From Streptomyces sp. MRC013 (GTDB taxonomy: Bacteria > Actinomycetota > Actinomycetes > Streptomycetales > Streptomycetaceae), in the NCBI RefSeq assembly GCF_023614235.1, contig NZ_CP094264.1, positions 2,790,001 to 2,854,000 of the forward strand: a stretch of DNA of 64,000 nt. Reading direction: 5' to 3'. A model generated the notes under the pieces. The model did no database searches. It had not been told where the DNA came from and was given only the letters and a program-made list of their open reading frames with translations. The stretch's first letter is position 1. Each line of letters starts with the position of its first letter. Of this stretch, positions 9,623-18,713 are shown one piece after another. The translations under genes were made by a program, and so were the position numbers.

Positions 9623-10891
9623 GTGAGCAGGCCATCCAGCAGCCAGGACGCCCCCCGTCCCGCCGACACCGTCACCGTCGTGGGCATCGGCGCCGACGGC
9701 TGGCCCGGCCTGCCCGAGGCGTCCCGCGCCGCCCTGCGCGCCGCGGACGTGGTCCTCGGCGGCGGCGCCCGCCAGCTCGGCCTGCTGCCGGCGGAGGTGA
9801 CGGCCGAGCGCGTGCCGTGGCCCAGCCCCCTGCGCCCGGCCGTCCCCGCCCTGCTCGCGGCGCACGCCGGCAGGGCGGTCGCGGTCCTGGCGAGCGGCGA
9901 CCCCATGTTCCACGGCGTCGGCCGCGCCCTCGCGGAGGTCCTCGGCCCGGACCGGCTGCGCGTCCTGCCGCACCCGTCCTCCGTCGCGTACGCCTGCGCC
10001 CGCCTGGGCTGGCCGCAGGAGGACACCGAGACGGTCACCCTGGTCGGCCGCCCCCTCGACACCCTGTCCGCCGCGCTCCACGACGGCCGCCGCCTGCTCG
10101 TGCTGAGCGCCGGCGCGGGCACCCCCGCCGAGGTGGCCGCCCTGCTGCGCGCCCGCGGCTACGGCCCGAGCCGCCTGCGCGTGCTGGAGCAGCTGGGGCA
10201 CCCGGACCGCGAACGCGCCCTGCGCGGCACCGCCGACGGCTGGCCGCACCCGCCGGGCGATCCCCTGAACATCGTCGCCGTCGAGTGCGTCCGCGCCCCC
10301 GGCGCCCCGCGCCTCGGAGCCGTACCGGGCCTCCCCGACGACGCGTACGAACACGACGGGCAGCTCACCAAGCGCCACGTCCGCGCCGCGACGCTCGCCG
10401 CGCTGGCGCCCGCGCCGGGCGAGCTGCTGTGGGACGTCGGCGGCGGCTCCGGTTCCGTCGGCGTCGAGTGGATGCGCGTCCACCGCGCGTGCCGTGCGAT
10501 CGCGGTCGAACGCGACCCGGTACGGGCGGAGCGGATCACCCGCAACGCCGCCGCGCTCGGCGTGCCGGGCCTGCGCGTGGTCACCGCCGCCGCACCGGAC
10601 GGACTCACCGGCCTCGACGCACCGGACGCCGTCTTCGTCGGAGGCGGCCTCACCACGCCCGGCCTGCTCGACGCCTGCTGGTCGGCGCTGCGCCCCGGGG
10701 GCCGGCTGGTCGCGAACACCGTGACGCTGGAGTCGGAGGCGCTGCTCGCCGAGCGGTACCGGCGGCACGGCGGCGAACTCGTCCGGCTCGCGGTCGCGCA
10801 CGCCGTGCCGGTGGGCGGCTTCACCGGCTGGCGGCAGGCGATGCCGGTCACGCAGTGGTCCGTAACGAAGGCGGGAGCAGAGGAACAATGA
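9623..10891 (+). CDS. cobL: Precorrin-6Y C5,15-methyltransferase (decarboxylating)
   Basis: A CbiE-CbiT fusion of 422 residues in the aerobic cobalamin pathway. It methylates precorrin-6B at C5 and C15 and removes the C12 acetate carboxyl, giving precorrin-8. The N-terminal half is a tetrapyrrole methylase (VTVVGIGADGW near residue 15, then LASGDPMFHGVG). The C-terminal half is a Rossmann SAM methyltransferase with LLWDVGGGSGSVGVEWM and the QLTKRHVRAATLAAL segment that precedes it in CbiT. The GTG start places the protein just before the tetrapyrrole fold; the longer open frame upstream is low-complexity. Its stop overlaps the cobM start as ATGA, so translation is coupled. Confidence 0.93.
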   Translation: MSRPSSSQDAPRPADTVTVVGIGADGWPGLPEASRAALRAADVVLGGGARQLGLLPAEVTAERVPWPSPLRPAVPALLAAHAGRAVAVLASGDPMFHGVGRALAEVLGPDRLRVLPHPSSVAYACARLGWPQEDTETVTLVGRPLDTLSAALHDGRRLLVLSAGAGTPAEVAALLRARGYGPSRLRVLEQLGHPDRERALRGTADGWPHPPGDPLNIVAVECVRAPGAPRLGAVPGLPDDAYEHDGQLTKRHVRAATLAALAPAPGELLWDVGGGSGSVGVEWMRVHRACRAIAVERDPVRAERITRNAAALGVPGLRVVTAAAPDGLTGLDAPDAVFVGGGLTTPGLLDACWSALRPGGRLVANTVTLESEALLAERYRRHGGELVRLAVAHAVPVGGFTGWRQAMPVTQWSVTKAGAEEQ

Positions 10892-11640
10892 CGGTCTACT
10901 TCATCGGCGCGGGCCCCGGTGCCGCCGACCTGATCACGGTGCGGGGCGCCCGCACCCTCGCCTCCTGCCGGGTGTGCCTGTACGCGGGCTCACTGGTCCC
11001 GGAGGAGCTGCTGGCCGAGTGCCCGCCGGACGCGCGGCTCGTCGACACGGCCCGCATGGACCTGGACGCCATCACCGCGGAGCTGGTCGCCGCCCACGCG
11101 GCGGGCCACGACGTGGCGCGGCTGCACTCCGGCGACCCGTCCGTGTTCAGCGCGGTCGCCGAGCAGATGCGGCGCCTCGACGCGGCGGGCGTGCCGTACG
11201 AGGTGGTGCCGGGCGTCCCCGCCTTCGCGGCGGCCGCGGCGGCGCTGAAGCGGGAGCTGACCGTCCCGACGGTCGGCCAGACCGTGATCCTGACCCGGAT
11301 CGCCCGGCAGGCCACGCCCATGCCGGAGGGCGAGGACCTGGCGACGCTCGGCCGCAGCGGGGCCCTGCTGGTGCTCCACCTCGCGGCACGGTACGTCGAC
11401 CGCGTCGTCGCCGAGCTCGTCCCGAACTACGGCGAGGACTGCCCGGCCGCCGTCGTCGCCATGGCGAGCCGCCCGGACGAGGTGGTGCTGCGCGGCACCC
11501 TCGCGGACATCGCCGCGCGGACGAAGGCGGCGGGCGTCACCCGCACGGCGGTGATCATCGTCGGGCGGACGCTGGCGGCGACGGAGTTCCGCGACAGCCA
11601 CCTGTACTCGCCGGAGCGGGACCGGCACTCCTGCGGGTGA
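10888..11640 (+). CDS. cobM: Precorrin-4 C11-methyltransferase
   Basis: A 250-residue tetrapyrrole methylase that transfers a methyl group from SAM to C11 of precorrin-4. The family pattern is clear: VYFIGAGPGAADLITVRG at the N terminus, VARLHSGDPSVFSA in the middle and YEVVPGVPAFAAAAAAL. RTAVIIVG near the end is also typical. It overlaps cobL by four bases with AGAGGA upstream of the ATG. The two genes form a small cob operon; the rest of the pathway is not in this window. Confidence 0.94.
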   Translation: MTVYFIGAGPGAADLITVRGARTLASCRVCLYAGSLVPEELLAECPPDARLVDTARMDLDAITAELVAAHAAGHDVARLHSGDPSVFSAVAEQMRRLDAAGVPYEVVPGVPAFAAAAAALKRELTVPTVGQTVILTRIARQATPMPEGEDLATLGRSGALLVLHLAARYVDRVVAELVPNYGEDCPAAVVAMASRPDEVVLRGTLADIAARTKAAGVTRTAVIIVGRTLAATEFRDSHLYSPERDRHSCG

Positions 11641-11691
11641 TCCGCCGTCGGGCCGGGACGCCTGCGGGTGATCCGCCGTCGGGCCGGGACG
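11631..11691. repeat. Two-copy 30-bp tandem repeat over the cobM stop
   Basis: The 30 bases 11631-11660, which contain the cobM stop codon, are repeated exactly at 11662-11691. A third partial copy of the GGGCCGGGA segment follows. Confidence 0.8.
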
Positions 11692-11919
11692 GACCCACCG
11701 CCGGGCCGGGATGAGAAACCCCACACGGGAAAACCCGGGAACGGGGGCAACCGCGTTGAATGCCCCGGTTCGGTCGGCGGTGGAGCATTCCCTTCCGTGA
11801 CCGGCCGGGCCGGGTGGGTCCCGGCTCCCTTCACCGTGCGGCGGTTCGGTCCCTACGATCGTTCGACCACCGACGTGCTCCGTCGCGTTCACGACTTCCG
11901 CTCCCGAGAAAGAGCATCC

Positions 11920-13209
11920 GTGAAGACCAGACGTACTCCCGCAACGGCCGTCGCCGCTGCCGTCATCGCGCCCGTCGTCCTCCTCGCCGCCTCCCCGGCG
12001 TACGCGGCGACGGCGACCCCGCCGCCCGCGCCGCCGGCCGTGTCCGAGCCGTCCGGGGCGCGGGGGCCGTCCGGGTTCGGGAAGGGCAGGTCCGTCGCGG
12101 ACCTGGAGAAGGCCGTCGCGGAGGCCCGCAAGGCGTACGACGCCGCGATGGCCGCCAAGGCGGCCGCCTACGAGAAGCTGCTGGTGGCGGTCTCCGACAC
12201 CACGCCGGAGGCCCTCGCGGCCGCCGCCGCCGGGAAGGAGGCCATCGCCGCCGCCGCCGCGCACACCGCCGCGGTGAAGGTGCTGGAGGAGGCCGAGGCG
12301 AAGCTCGCCGCCCTGCCGGACACGGCCGCCCCGGAGGCGCGGACGGCCGCCGAGAAGGCCGTCGCGGACGCCCGGACCGCCGTCGAGGAGGCCGCCGCGG
12401 AGAAGACCGCCGCGGACGGGAAGCGGGCCGAGGCCGGCAAGGCCCTCGACGACATGCGCGTCGCCGCCTTCCGGGCGGACCACCTGGCGGGGGAAGCGGT
12501 CAAGAAGGCCGCCGCCGACCTGGCCACCGCCGAGAAGGCGCTCGCGGACGCGAAGAAGGAGGAGGACGACGACGGCATGTGCGACGGGGACGACCGCCTC
12601 GTCGCCGAGCTGACCGGCCTGCCCGAGAAGGTGACCGCGGGCAGCACCGTCGACCTCACCGTCCGCGTCACCAACAACACCGGCGAGGCGGTGGACCGCG
12701 CGTACGCCCAGGTCACCCTCGCACCCGGCACGAAGGACCTCGTCACCCTCTTCGAGCCCCAGTACTCCACGGGCGCGTCCGCCACGTGGCGCGACTGGAA
12801 CTCCTGGGGCATCGCCGTGAACGTCGGCGGGCTGAAGCCCGGGGCCCACGCCGACCTCAGGCTGCGGCTGAACCCGGCTGCGACGCTGAAGGACTGGTCG
12901 GGCCGCGTCGAGGTGAACGGCTGGTACGAGCGCGGCGACGACTGCGGCGCCAACACCACGCTGAAGCTCCACAGCTTCCAGGTCGTCGCGGCCCCGGTCG
13001 CGAGTCCGCCGCCGGCCCCGTCGCCGCAGGGCGGCACGACCACCCCGGTCGGGACGACCACGACGGCCACCACGCCGACGGCCGGGACGCTTGCCAGGAC
13101 CGGTTCGTCCGATGCCCTGAACGGTCTCGCCGCCACCGCCGGCGCGGCGATCACCCTGGGCGCCGCCGCGGTCTACGGCACGCGCCGCCGCCGCTCGACC
13201 GGAGCCTGA
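11920..13209 (+). CDS. LAxTG-anchored surface protein with Ala-rich coiled coil
   Basis: A secreted, cell-wall-anchored protein of 429 residues. Residues 1-30 form a Sec signal peptide ending in AYA. An Ala/Lys/Glu-rich stretch (about 50-210) predicts long helices or coiled coil. A beta-rich domain (about 225-350) resembles a DUF11-like or Ig-like surface domain (TAGSTVDLTVRVTNNTGEAV). After a Thr/Pro linker comes LARTG, a hydrophobic segment and TRRRRS, the cell-wall sorting layout. LAxTG is the preferred motif of actinobacterial class E sortases. GTG at 11920 is chosen for the signal peptide; the GAAAGAG ribosome site is weak. No sortase gene is nearby. Confidence 0.88.
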   Translation: MKTRRTPATAVAAAVIAPVVLLAASPAYAATATPPPAPPAVSEPSGARGPSGFGKGRSVADLEKAVAEARKAYDAAMAAKAAAYEKLLVAVSDTTPEALAAAAAGKEAIAAAAAHTAAVKVLEEAEAKLAALPDTAAPEARTAAEKAVADARTAVEEAAAEKTAADGKRAEAGKALDDMRVAAFRADHLAGEAVKKAAADLATAEKALADAKKEEDDDGMCDGDDRLVAELTGLPEKVTAGSTVDLTVRVTNNTGEAVDRAYAQVTLAPGTKDLVTLFEPQYSTGASATWRDWNSWGIAVNVGGLKPGAHADLRLRLNPAATLKDWSGRVEVNGWYERGDDCGANTTLKLHSFQVVAAPVASPPPAPSPQGGTTTPVGTTTTATTPTAGTLARTGSSDALNGLAATAGAAITLGAAAVYGTRRRRSTGA

Positions 13210-13546
13210 CGCCCGCACGCCCCGGGCGCCCCCACCCCGGCGGGCGCCCGGAACCCGATGGCCGGAACCCGATGGCCGGACCCACAGGCCGGAACCCGAA
13301 GGTCCCGACCGTCGGCAGCCAGGCCCGGCGGGCCGGGGCCTTCCGCACGCGGTGCGCGCACCACGCGCGCGGTGAGGGTGTGCCCGACCGCCGCCGTCCG
13401 GACGGGCGGGCACCGCCGAGCCGGACACACCGTCCCGCACCCCCGCGGAACCACGGGGCCCGCAAGGTCCCGCCGCGTCCCGCCGCGTCCCGCCGCGTCC
13501 CGCCGCGTCCCGCCGCGTTCGGGCACGTCCGGCCGCGTCCGGGTGC
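13210..13546. other. Convergent intergenic region
   Basis: A 337-base gap between convergent genes. It contains GGAACCCGATGGCC repeats (13250-13275) and the 10-bp tandem array at 13471-13518. No gene is supported. Confidence 0.5.
13471..13518. repeat. 10-bp tandem array (about five units)
   Basis: CGCCGCGTCC is repeated at 13471, 13481, 13491 and 13501, with a degenerate fifth unit. It lies just after the end of the response-regulator gene. Confidence 0.85.
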
Positions 13547-14194
13547 TCAGCCCAGGATGCCGCGGTCGTAGGCGGTCGCCACGGCGGCCGCGCGGTCCTT
13601 CACGCCGAGCTTGCCGTACAGGTGCGTCAGATGGGTCTTCACCGTCGCCTCGCTGATGAACAGCTCGCGTGCGATCTCGCGGTTGGAGGTACCCCTGGCG
13701 ACCAGTTCGAGTACTTCGCGCTCGCGGGCCGACAGGGCGCGGTCCGCCGGCAGGGCGGGCCTCCTGACGGCCGATACCAGGCGGGAGGCGACGGCGGGCG
13801 ACAGGACCGCCCGCCCCTCGGCCGCCGCCCGGACCGCCGCGAACAGGTCCTCGCGGGGCGCGTCCTTGAGCAGGTAGCCGGTGGCGCCCGCCTCGATCGC
13901 GGGGATCGTGTCGGAGTCCGTGTCGTACGTGGTGAGGACCAGCACCTTCGAGCGGGCGCCGCGCCGGGACAGCTCCGCGATGGCCTCCACCCCGCCCCCG
14001 GCCGGCATGCGCAGGTCCATCAGCACCACGTCCGGGTCGAGGCGCAGGGCGAGTTCGACGCCCTCGACGCCGCCGGCGGCCTCGCCGAGGACGTCGAAGC
14101 CCGGGTCGGAGGCGAACATGCCGCGCAGCCCGTCCCGCACCACGGGATGGTCGTCGACGATCAGCAGGGTGACGGCGGTGGTCCGGTCAGTCAT
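13547..14194 (-). CDS. NarL/LuxR-family response regulator
   Basis: A two-component DNA-binding regulator of 215 residues. The receiver domain shows the acidic pair D14/D15, the phosphoacceptor D60 in VVLMDLRMP and the conserved K in GYLLKDAPRE. A LuxR-type HTH follows (LSAREREVLELVARGTSNREIARELFISEATVKTHL). Its start overlaps the end of the kinase gene by eight bases, so the pair is co-translated. It is the last gene of the ABC ATPase, permease, kinase, regulator operon on the minus strand and probably controls that operon. Confidence 0.93.
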   Translation of the reverse strand: MTDRTTAVTLLIVDDHPVVRDGLRGMFASDPGFDVLGEAAGGVEGVELALRLDPDVVLMDLRMPAGGGVEAIAELSRRGARSKVLVLTTYDTDSDTIPAIEAGATGYLLKDAPREDLFAAVRAAAEGRAVLSPAVASRLVSAVRRPALPADRALSAREREVLELVARGTSNREIARELFISEATVKTHLTHLYGKLGVKDRAAAVATAYDRGILG

Positions 14195-15653
14195 GGCGCA
14201 CCAACGGTACGCGGGCGCTGACGGCGGTCCCGTGGCCGGGTTCCGACTCGACGGTGACGGTGCCCGCGATGCGCTCCGCGCGGGCCCGCATGCCGTCGAG
14301 GCCGAAGCCGCCGGCGCGGGTGCGCGGCGGTACGGCGAGCGGGTCGAAGCCGCGCCCGTCGTCCCGTACGTCCAGGGTGATCTCGTCGTCCATGTACGAG
14401 AGGGTGACCCCGGCGCGGCGGGCGCCCGCGTGCCGGGCCGCGTTGGAGAGGGCCTCCTGGCCGATCCGCAGCAGGGTCGCGGCGACCTCGTCGTGCAGCG
14501 GCTCCTCCGTGCCGGTCACCGTGAACCGGGCGTCCGCGCCCGTTCGGTCGGCCCACTCGGCGACGGCCTTCTCCAGCGCCCGGGGGAGCGTGTCGTGCTC
14601 CAGCGCGGACGGGGAGAGGTTCTGCACGGAGCGCCGCGCCTCGCCGAGGGAGCGGCGTGCCAGTGCCTGGGCCCGGTCCAGGTGCTCGCGCGCCGCGTCC
14701 GGGTCGGCGGTGGTGGCGACGGCCTGGAGCTGGGCGATGACGCCGGTCAGGCCCTGGGCGATCGTGTCGTGGATCTCGGCGGCGAGGCGGCGGCGCTCGT
14801 CGGCGACGCCCGCCTCGCGGGCCTGGACCACGAGTTGGGCGTGGAGGGCGGCGTTCTCGGCGAGGGCGGACTCCAGGGCGGCGATCGTCCGCGCCCGCTC
14901 GGCCGCCTTCTCCGCCTCCTTGTCCTCCAGGTGGTCCATGACGACGGCGAGGGCCGCGTTGAGGACGAACAGCGCCCCGAACGCGGCCCAGTTCATCGGT
15001 GAGGCGGGCGGCAGGCCGCCGGACTGGGAGCCGGCCATGGTGACGGCGGTGACCGCGAGCCCGACGCGGGCGGCGCGCGGCGGGAGCAGGCGTCGGGCCT
15101 CGAAGTAGCCGAGGCAGGCGTAGACGGCGAAGAACGGGTTCAGCCAGGTGAGGACGAACGCGAGGAGGGTGCGGAGGGTGAAGTACACCCGCCCCGCGGC
15201 CGTCCCCTCCGGCAGCCCCCGCCCGGCGGCCCCGGCCCCGGCCCCGGCACCGGCACCGGCACCGGCGGTACGACCCGCACCACCCGTACCACGGGGCACG
15301 TCCGACCCGCCGGGGCCGCACGCACCGCCGGGGCCGCCCACCTCACGGGGGCCGCCCACCTCACGGGGGCCGCCCACCTCACGGGATCCGCCCGCCTCAC
15401 CGGATCCGCCCGCACGGCCGGCCCCGCCCGTACCGCCGACCCCGTCCGCATCGCCCTGCGGCCGGGGCGCGGCCCGCGTCCACCACAGCTGGAGGACCAG
15501 CGAGGCGAGGAGCGGCACCCCGGCGGCGTACGCCTCCCGCCGGGTCATCACCAGGTCGGCGGTCGCGGCGGAGAGCAGCGTCGCGAGCCCCAGCAGGGCG
15601 TACGGGCCGTACCGGAAGAACTGCGCCCACCGCTCCTCCAGCGTCGTCGTCAT
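14187..15653 (-). CDS. NarL-type sensor histidine kinase with Gly-rich insert
   Basis: A membrane kinase of 488 residues, partner of the downstream response regulator. Two N-terminal hydrophobic segments (about 15-60) are followed by an unusual Gly/Ala/Pro-rich insert (about 64-150), then more membrane segments (155-240), a short coiled coil, the HisKA_3 box RRLAAEIHDTIAQGL (H295) and a HATPase_c domain. The insert contains three copies of REVGGP and runs of GA. At DNA level these are 18-base tandem repeats near 15330-15420, likely variable between strains. The gene follows the permease after six bases. Confidence 0.92.
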   Translation of the reverse strand: MTTTLEERWAQFFRYGPYALLGLATLLSAATADLVMTRREAYAAGVPLLASLVLQLWWTRAAPRPQGDADGVGGTGGAGRAGGSGEAGGSREVGGPREVGGPREVGGPGGACGPGGSDVPRGTGGAGRTAGAGAGAGAGAGAAGRGLPEGTAAGRVYFTLRTLLAFVLTWLNPFFAVYACLGYFEARRLLPPRAARVGLAVTAVTMAGSQSGGLPPASPMNWAAFGALFVLNAALAVVMDHLEDKEAEKAAERARTIAALESALAENAALHAQLVVQAREAGVADERRRLAAEIHDTIAQGLTGVIAQLQAVATTADPDAAREHLDRAQALARRSLGEARRSVQNLSPSALEHDTLPRALEKAVAEWADRTGADARFTVTGTEEPLHDEVAATLLRIGQEALSNAARHAGARRAGVTLSYMDDEITLDVRDDGRGFDPLAVPPRTRAGGFGLDGMRARAERIAGTVTVESEPGHGTAVSARVPLVRHD

Positions 15654-15659
15654 GCGGAC

Positions 15660-16448
15660 CTACTCCCAGGTGAACCAGCGTCGCGCCGCGGCCGTCAGCA
15701 CGGCGCTCCAGAGCGCCATGATCCCCAGGTGCGTCCACGCGGGCCAGCCCCCCGCCGCGGCCTGGTCGAGGGCCCGCGCGGCGGCACCCAGCGGCGTGAG
15801 GTGCACGATCCGCTGGAGGGCGTCCGGCATGGCGGAGACCGGCAGCCACACCCCGGCGGTGAACATCGAGGGGAAGAACACCACCGACCCCACCGCCTGC
15901 GCGATCTTGACGGTGCGGCTGACGGCCGCGACGGTCCCGCCGAGCGCCAGCGTGGTGAACGCGGCCAGGACGAAGGCGGCGAGGTACCCGGGTGCGTGGC
16001 CGGGCAGCGCCACGCCGAACACGGTCCGCCCCACGGCGAGGGCCAGCAGCCCGGACACCACCACGGCGGCGCCGTGCAGCACCACCTGCGCCCCGACGAG
16101 GGCACCGGGCCGCACCGGCGTGGTCGACATGCGGCGCAGGATGCCCCGCTCCCGGTAACCGCTGAGGACGGGCGGCATGGACTGGATGCCGGACGTGACC
16201 AGCGCCAGCAGCACGGTGACGGGGACGTACAGGTCGATGACGCGCAGACCGCCCAGGTCGGGCGACGGCTTCCGGAACGAGGGGACCGCGCCCAGCACGC
16301 ACAGCAGGGCCGTCGGGAAGACCAGGATCCAGAACAGCGACGCCGGCTCCCGGAGGAAGAGGCGCGCCTCGGACCGCAGTACGGCGGCGGCGCTGCCCCT
16401 GACGGCGGCGCTCCGGGTACGGGCGGGGGCGGGGGCGGGGGCGGTCAT
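15660..16448 (-). CDS. ABC-2 type transporter permease
   Basis: A 262-residue membrane subunit of an ABC exporter, with about six hydrophobic segments. After a Pro/Ala-rich start comes LRSEARLFLREPASLFWILVFP, the usual first helix of ABC-2 permeases. YRERGILRRMSTTPVRPGALVGAQV is the conserved cytoplasmic loop. The ATG overlaps the ATPase stop by four bases. The substrate cannot be named; such systems in Streptomyces often export drugs or lipids. Confidence 0.9.
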   Translation of the reverse strand: MTAPAPAPARTRSAAVRGSAAAVLRSEARLFLREPASLFWILVFPTALLCVLGAVPSFRKPSPDLGGLRVIDLYVPVTVLLALVTSGIQSMPPVLSGYRERGILRRMSTTPVRPGALVGAQVVLHGAAVVVSGLLALAVGRTVFGVALPGHAPGYLAAFVLAAFTTLALGGTVAAVSRTVKIAQAVGSVVFFPSMFTAGVWLPVSAMPDALQRIVHLTPLGAAARALDQAAAGGWPAWTHLGIMALWSAVLTAAARRWFTWE

Positions 16449-17350
16449 GCGTCCAGTCCCGTCAGGTCGAGGTAGGCGTCGTCCAGGGTGGCGTCGGCGA
16501 CGCGGAGGCGGAGGGCGGTGACGCCCCGCCGGGCGAGGAGCGACAGCACGGCGTCGACGGTCTCGTCGGTGCCGTGCAGGACGATCCGGCCGCCGTCCCG
16601 CTCCGCAACGGAGGCGACGGAGGGCAGATCGGCCAGCAGCCGGACGTCCAGCGGTGCGGAGGGCGTGAAGGAGACCTCGGCGTTGCGCGCGCTGCGCCCG
16701 ATGAGCCCGGCCGGGGTGTCCAGCGCGGTGACCCGCCCCCCGTCGACCAGGGCGATCCGGTCGCACAACCGCTGGGCCTCCTCCATGAAGTGGGTGACCA
16801 GCAGCACGGTGACCCCGCTGTCCCGCACGTCCTCGACGAGCCGCCAGGTGTCGCGTCGGGCGCGCGGGTCGAGCCCGGTGGTCACCTCGTCCAGCACGAC
16901 GACGCGGGGGCCGCCGACCAGGGCGAGCGCGATGGACAGGCGCTGCTTCTGGCCGCCGGACAGCTTCGCGAAACGCGTGTCGAGCCGGTCGGCGAGCCCG
17001 AGGCGCTCGGCGAGGGCCCGCCAGTCGGCCGGCTCCGGATGGCAGGCGGCGTACAGTTCCAGCGCCTCCCGCACGGTGATCCTCGGCTGGAGCTCGCTCT
17101 CCTGGAGCTGCACCCCCAGCAGCCGGGTGACCGCGTCGCGGTCGGCGGCGGGGTCGTACCCGGCGACGCGCACCGTCCCCCCGTCGGGCCGCCGCAGCCC
17201 TTCCACGCACTCGACGGTGGTGGTCTTGCCGGCGCCGTTGGGCCCGAGGATCCCGAAGACCTCGCCCTCCTCGACGGCGAAGGTCACCCCGTCGACGACC
17301 GTCCTGCCCCCGTAGACCTTGCGCAGGTCGTCGACCTCGATGATTCCCAT
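16445..17350 (-). CDS. ABC transporter ATP-binding protein
   Basis: The energy-coupling ATPase of the adjacent ABC-2 permease, 301 residues. Walker A is GPNGAGKTTT, the signature is LSGGQKQRLSIALAL, and Walker B with switch is VVVLDEVTTGLDPRAR; the H-loop is in LLVTHF. Note VTTG in place of the usual PTTG after the Walker B Glu. The C-terminal extension is typical of DrrA-like exporter ATPases. Start ATG at 17350 is preceded by GGAGG nine bases upstream; the nine-codon longer frame lacks one. It is first in the four-gene operon. Confidence 0.92.
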   Translation of the reverse strand: MGIIEVDDLRKVYGGRTVVDGVTFAVEEGEVFGILGPNGAGKTTTVECVEGLRRPDGGTVRVAGYDPAADRDAVTRLLGVQLQESELQPRITVREALELYAACHPEPADWRALAERLGLADRLDTRFAKLSGGQKQRLSIALALVGGPRVVVLDEVTTGLDPRARRDTWRLVEDVRDSGVTVLLVTHFMEEAQRLCDRIALVDGGRVTALDTPAGLIGRSARNAEVSFTPSAPLDVRLLADLPSVASVAERDGGRIVLHGTDETVDAVLSLLARRGVTALRLRVADATLDDAYLDLTGLDA

Positions 17351-17550
17351 GCCCAGGAGCCTCCCGCCCCCGGGCACCCGGCGGCATCCCCCACCCCGCC
17401 GGACCCGGCGTCAACCGATCGGTCGACCCCGCATACGACCCCGCCGGCGCCGCCCCGCCCGGCACCACCCCTCCCGACGGGCCGGCAGGGGTCCCCGGCC
17501 ACGCCCCCGGCAGGTCCGGCGGAGGCCTTCCGGCGGCCCGGCGGACCTCG

Positions 17551-18000
17551 TCAGCGAGCCGTGTCGGGGCGGGCGGTGTGGTCGGGGTGGCCCGGGGTGC
17601 GGCGGGCCTCCTTCATCTCCGCCTCGTACAGGTGGCGGCGCCCCTCGGCCAGTTCCCGCACGGCGGCGCCTTCGAGGTCCTTGAACGGCCCGTAGTACGT
17701 GTCGTCGTAGGCCTCGACGATCTGGAAGGTCCAGTGGCCGGGGATGACGTTGCGGCCCAGGACCTCCGTCGCCACCCGCTCGGCCCACTCCGGGCGACCG
17801 GCCTCGCGCAGCAGCGCCACGGCCCGGTCCAGTTCGAGGTCCGCGGTGCCGGTCAGCTGGTGGAACGAGTAGAGGTGCCCGCGCGCCCGCTCCGTCGTCT
17901 CGAGGGCCTTCGACAGGGAGCCCAGGGCCTCCACCAGAACGTCGCTGAGGCCCTCGGGTCGCTGGTGGGCACGGTCGGGGCCGTCGTGGTGCGTGTGCAT
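17551..18000 (-). CDS. Conserved hypothetical protein
   Basis: A 149-residue, acidic, helix-rich cytosolic protein that I do not recognise by function. It starts with His-rich MHTHHDGPDRAHQ. A conserved-looking core LGRNVIPGHWTFQIVEAYDDTYYGPFKDLE is followed by a charged C-terminal tail. There is no signal peptide or membrane segment. The ATG has only a weak AGGA nearby. It stands alone between an ABC operon and a divergent DNA-repair-like gene. Confidence 0.75.
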   Translation of the reverse strand: MHTHHDGPDRAHQRPEGLSDVLVEALGSLSKALETTERARGHLYSFHQLTGTADLELDRAVALLREAGRPEWAERVATEVLGRNVIPGHWTFQIVEAYDDTYYGPFKDLEGAAVRELAEGRRHLYEAEMKEARRTPGHPDHTARPDTAR

Positions 18001-18230
18001 GATCCTGCCGTTTCGCCGAGGCTGCCGGAGGGGCGGGCGGGTGCCCGCCGCCGGGCGCGGACCGGTCCGCCCGGTGCGGGTGCCCCGTCGCCGGCGGGAG
18101 AATCCCGGATGTCGCCGAACGATGTACGGGCCGCGGGGCTCCGCCCCGGTCGCAGGTGCGGCCCGCGCCCCGCGTGGTACCCGGGCGGTACGCGCGCGCC
18201 CCGTCGCGCACACCGTACGAAGGGCGACCG

Positions 18231-18713
18231 ATGCAGACCTTCCTGCCCTACGCCGACTTCCGGGCCTCGGCGCAGGCCCTGGACCGCCGCCGGCTCGGCA
18301 AGCAGCGGGTGGAGGCGCTCCAGATCCTGCGCGGCCTGACCGTCGCCGGTTACGGATGGCGCCGGCACCCGGCGGTGCGGATGTGGGCGGGGTACGAGGA
18401 GGCGCTGGTCCGCTACGGCCTGGAGGTGTGCCGGGTCTGGCGCGACCTCGGCCACCAGGACAGCTGCGCGGCCTCCCTCGTCTCCGGCTGGGCCGGACTG
18501 CGCCCGCACACCCAGGTGCGCGGCCAGGCGGTCCTGGCGGACGCCGGGGAACTGCCGCCCTGGCTGGGCGACGACGCCTTCCACCGCAGCCACAGGTCGG
18601 CACTGATCCGCAAGGACCCGGCCGCCTACACCTCGCTCTTCCCCGGGGTCCCCGACGACCTGCCATACGTCTGGCCGCCGTCGGACCGCCGCACCGACCT
18701 CCACCCCGCCTGA
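18231..18713 (+). CDS. DenV-like / MSMEG_6728-family protein
   Basis: A 160-residue protein of the MSMEG_6728 group, related in fold to pyrimidine-dimer DNA glycosylases. The diagnostic N terminus MQTFLPYADFRASAQALDRRRLGKQRVEALQ is present, and HRSHRSALIRKDPAAY carries the conserved basic cluster. The N-terminal catalytic Thr of T4 DenV is not at position 2 (here Gln then Thr), so glycosylase activity is not assured. The ATG has AAGGG upstream. It lies upstream of an AraC/VOC/UvrA set, which may be coincidence. Confidence 0.85.
   Translation: MQTFLPYADFRASAQALDRRRLGKQRVEALQILRGLTVAGYGWRRHPAVRMWAGYEEALVRYGLEVCRVWRDLGHQDSCAASLVSGWAGLRPHTQVRGQAVLADAGELPPWLGDDAFHRSHRSALIRKDPAAYTSLFPGVPDDLPYVWPPSDRRTDLHPA

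Noticed and set aside
13471..13518. Short tandem units that might be a CRISPR array.
   Set aside because: Units are 10 bases with no spacers; the other tandem arrays in the window also lack unique spacers, and no cas genes are present.
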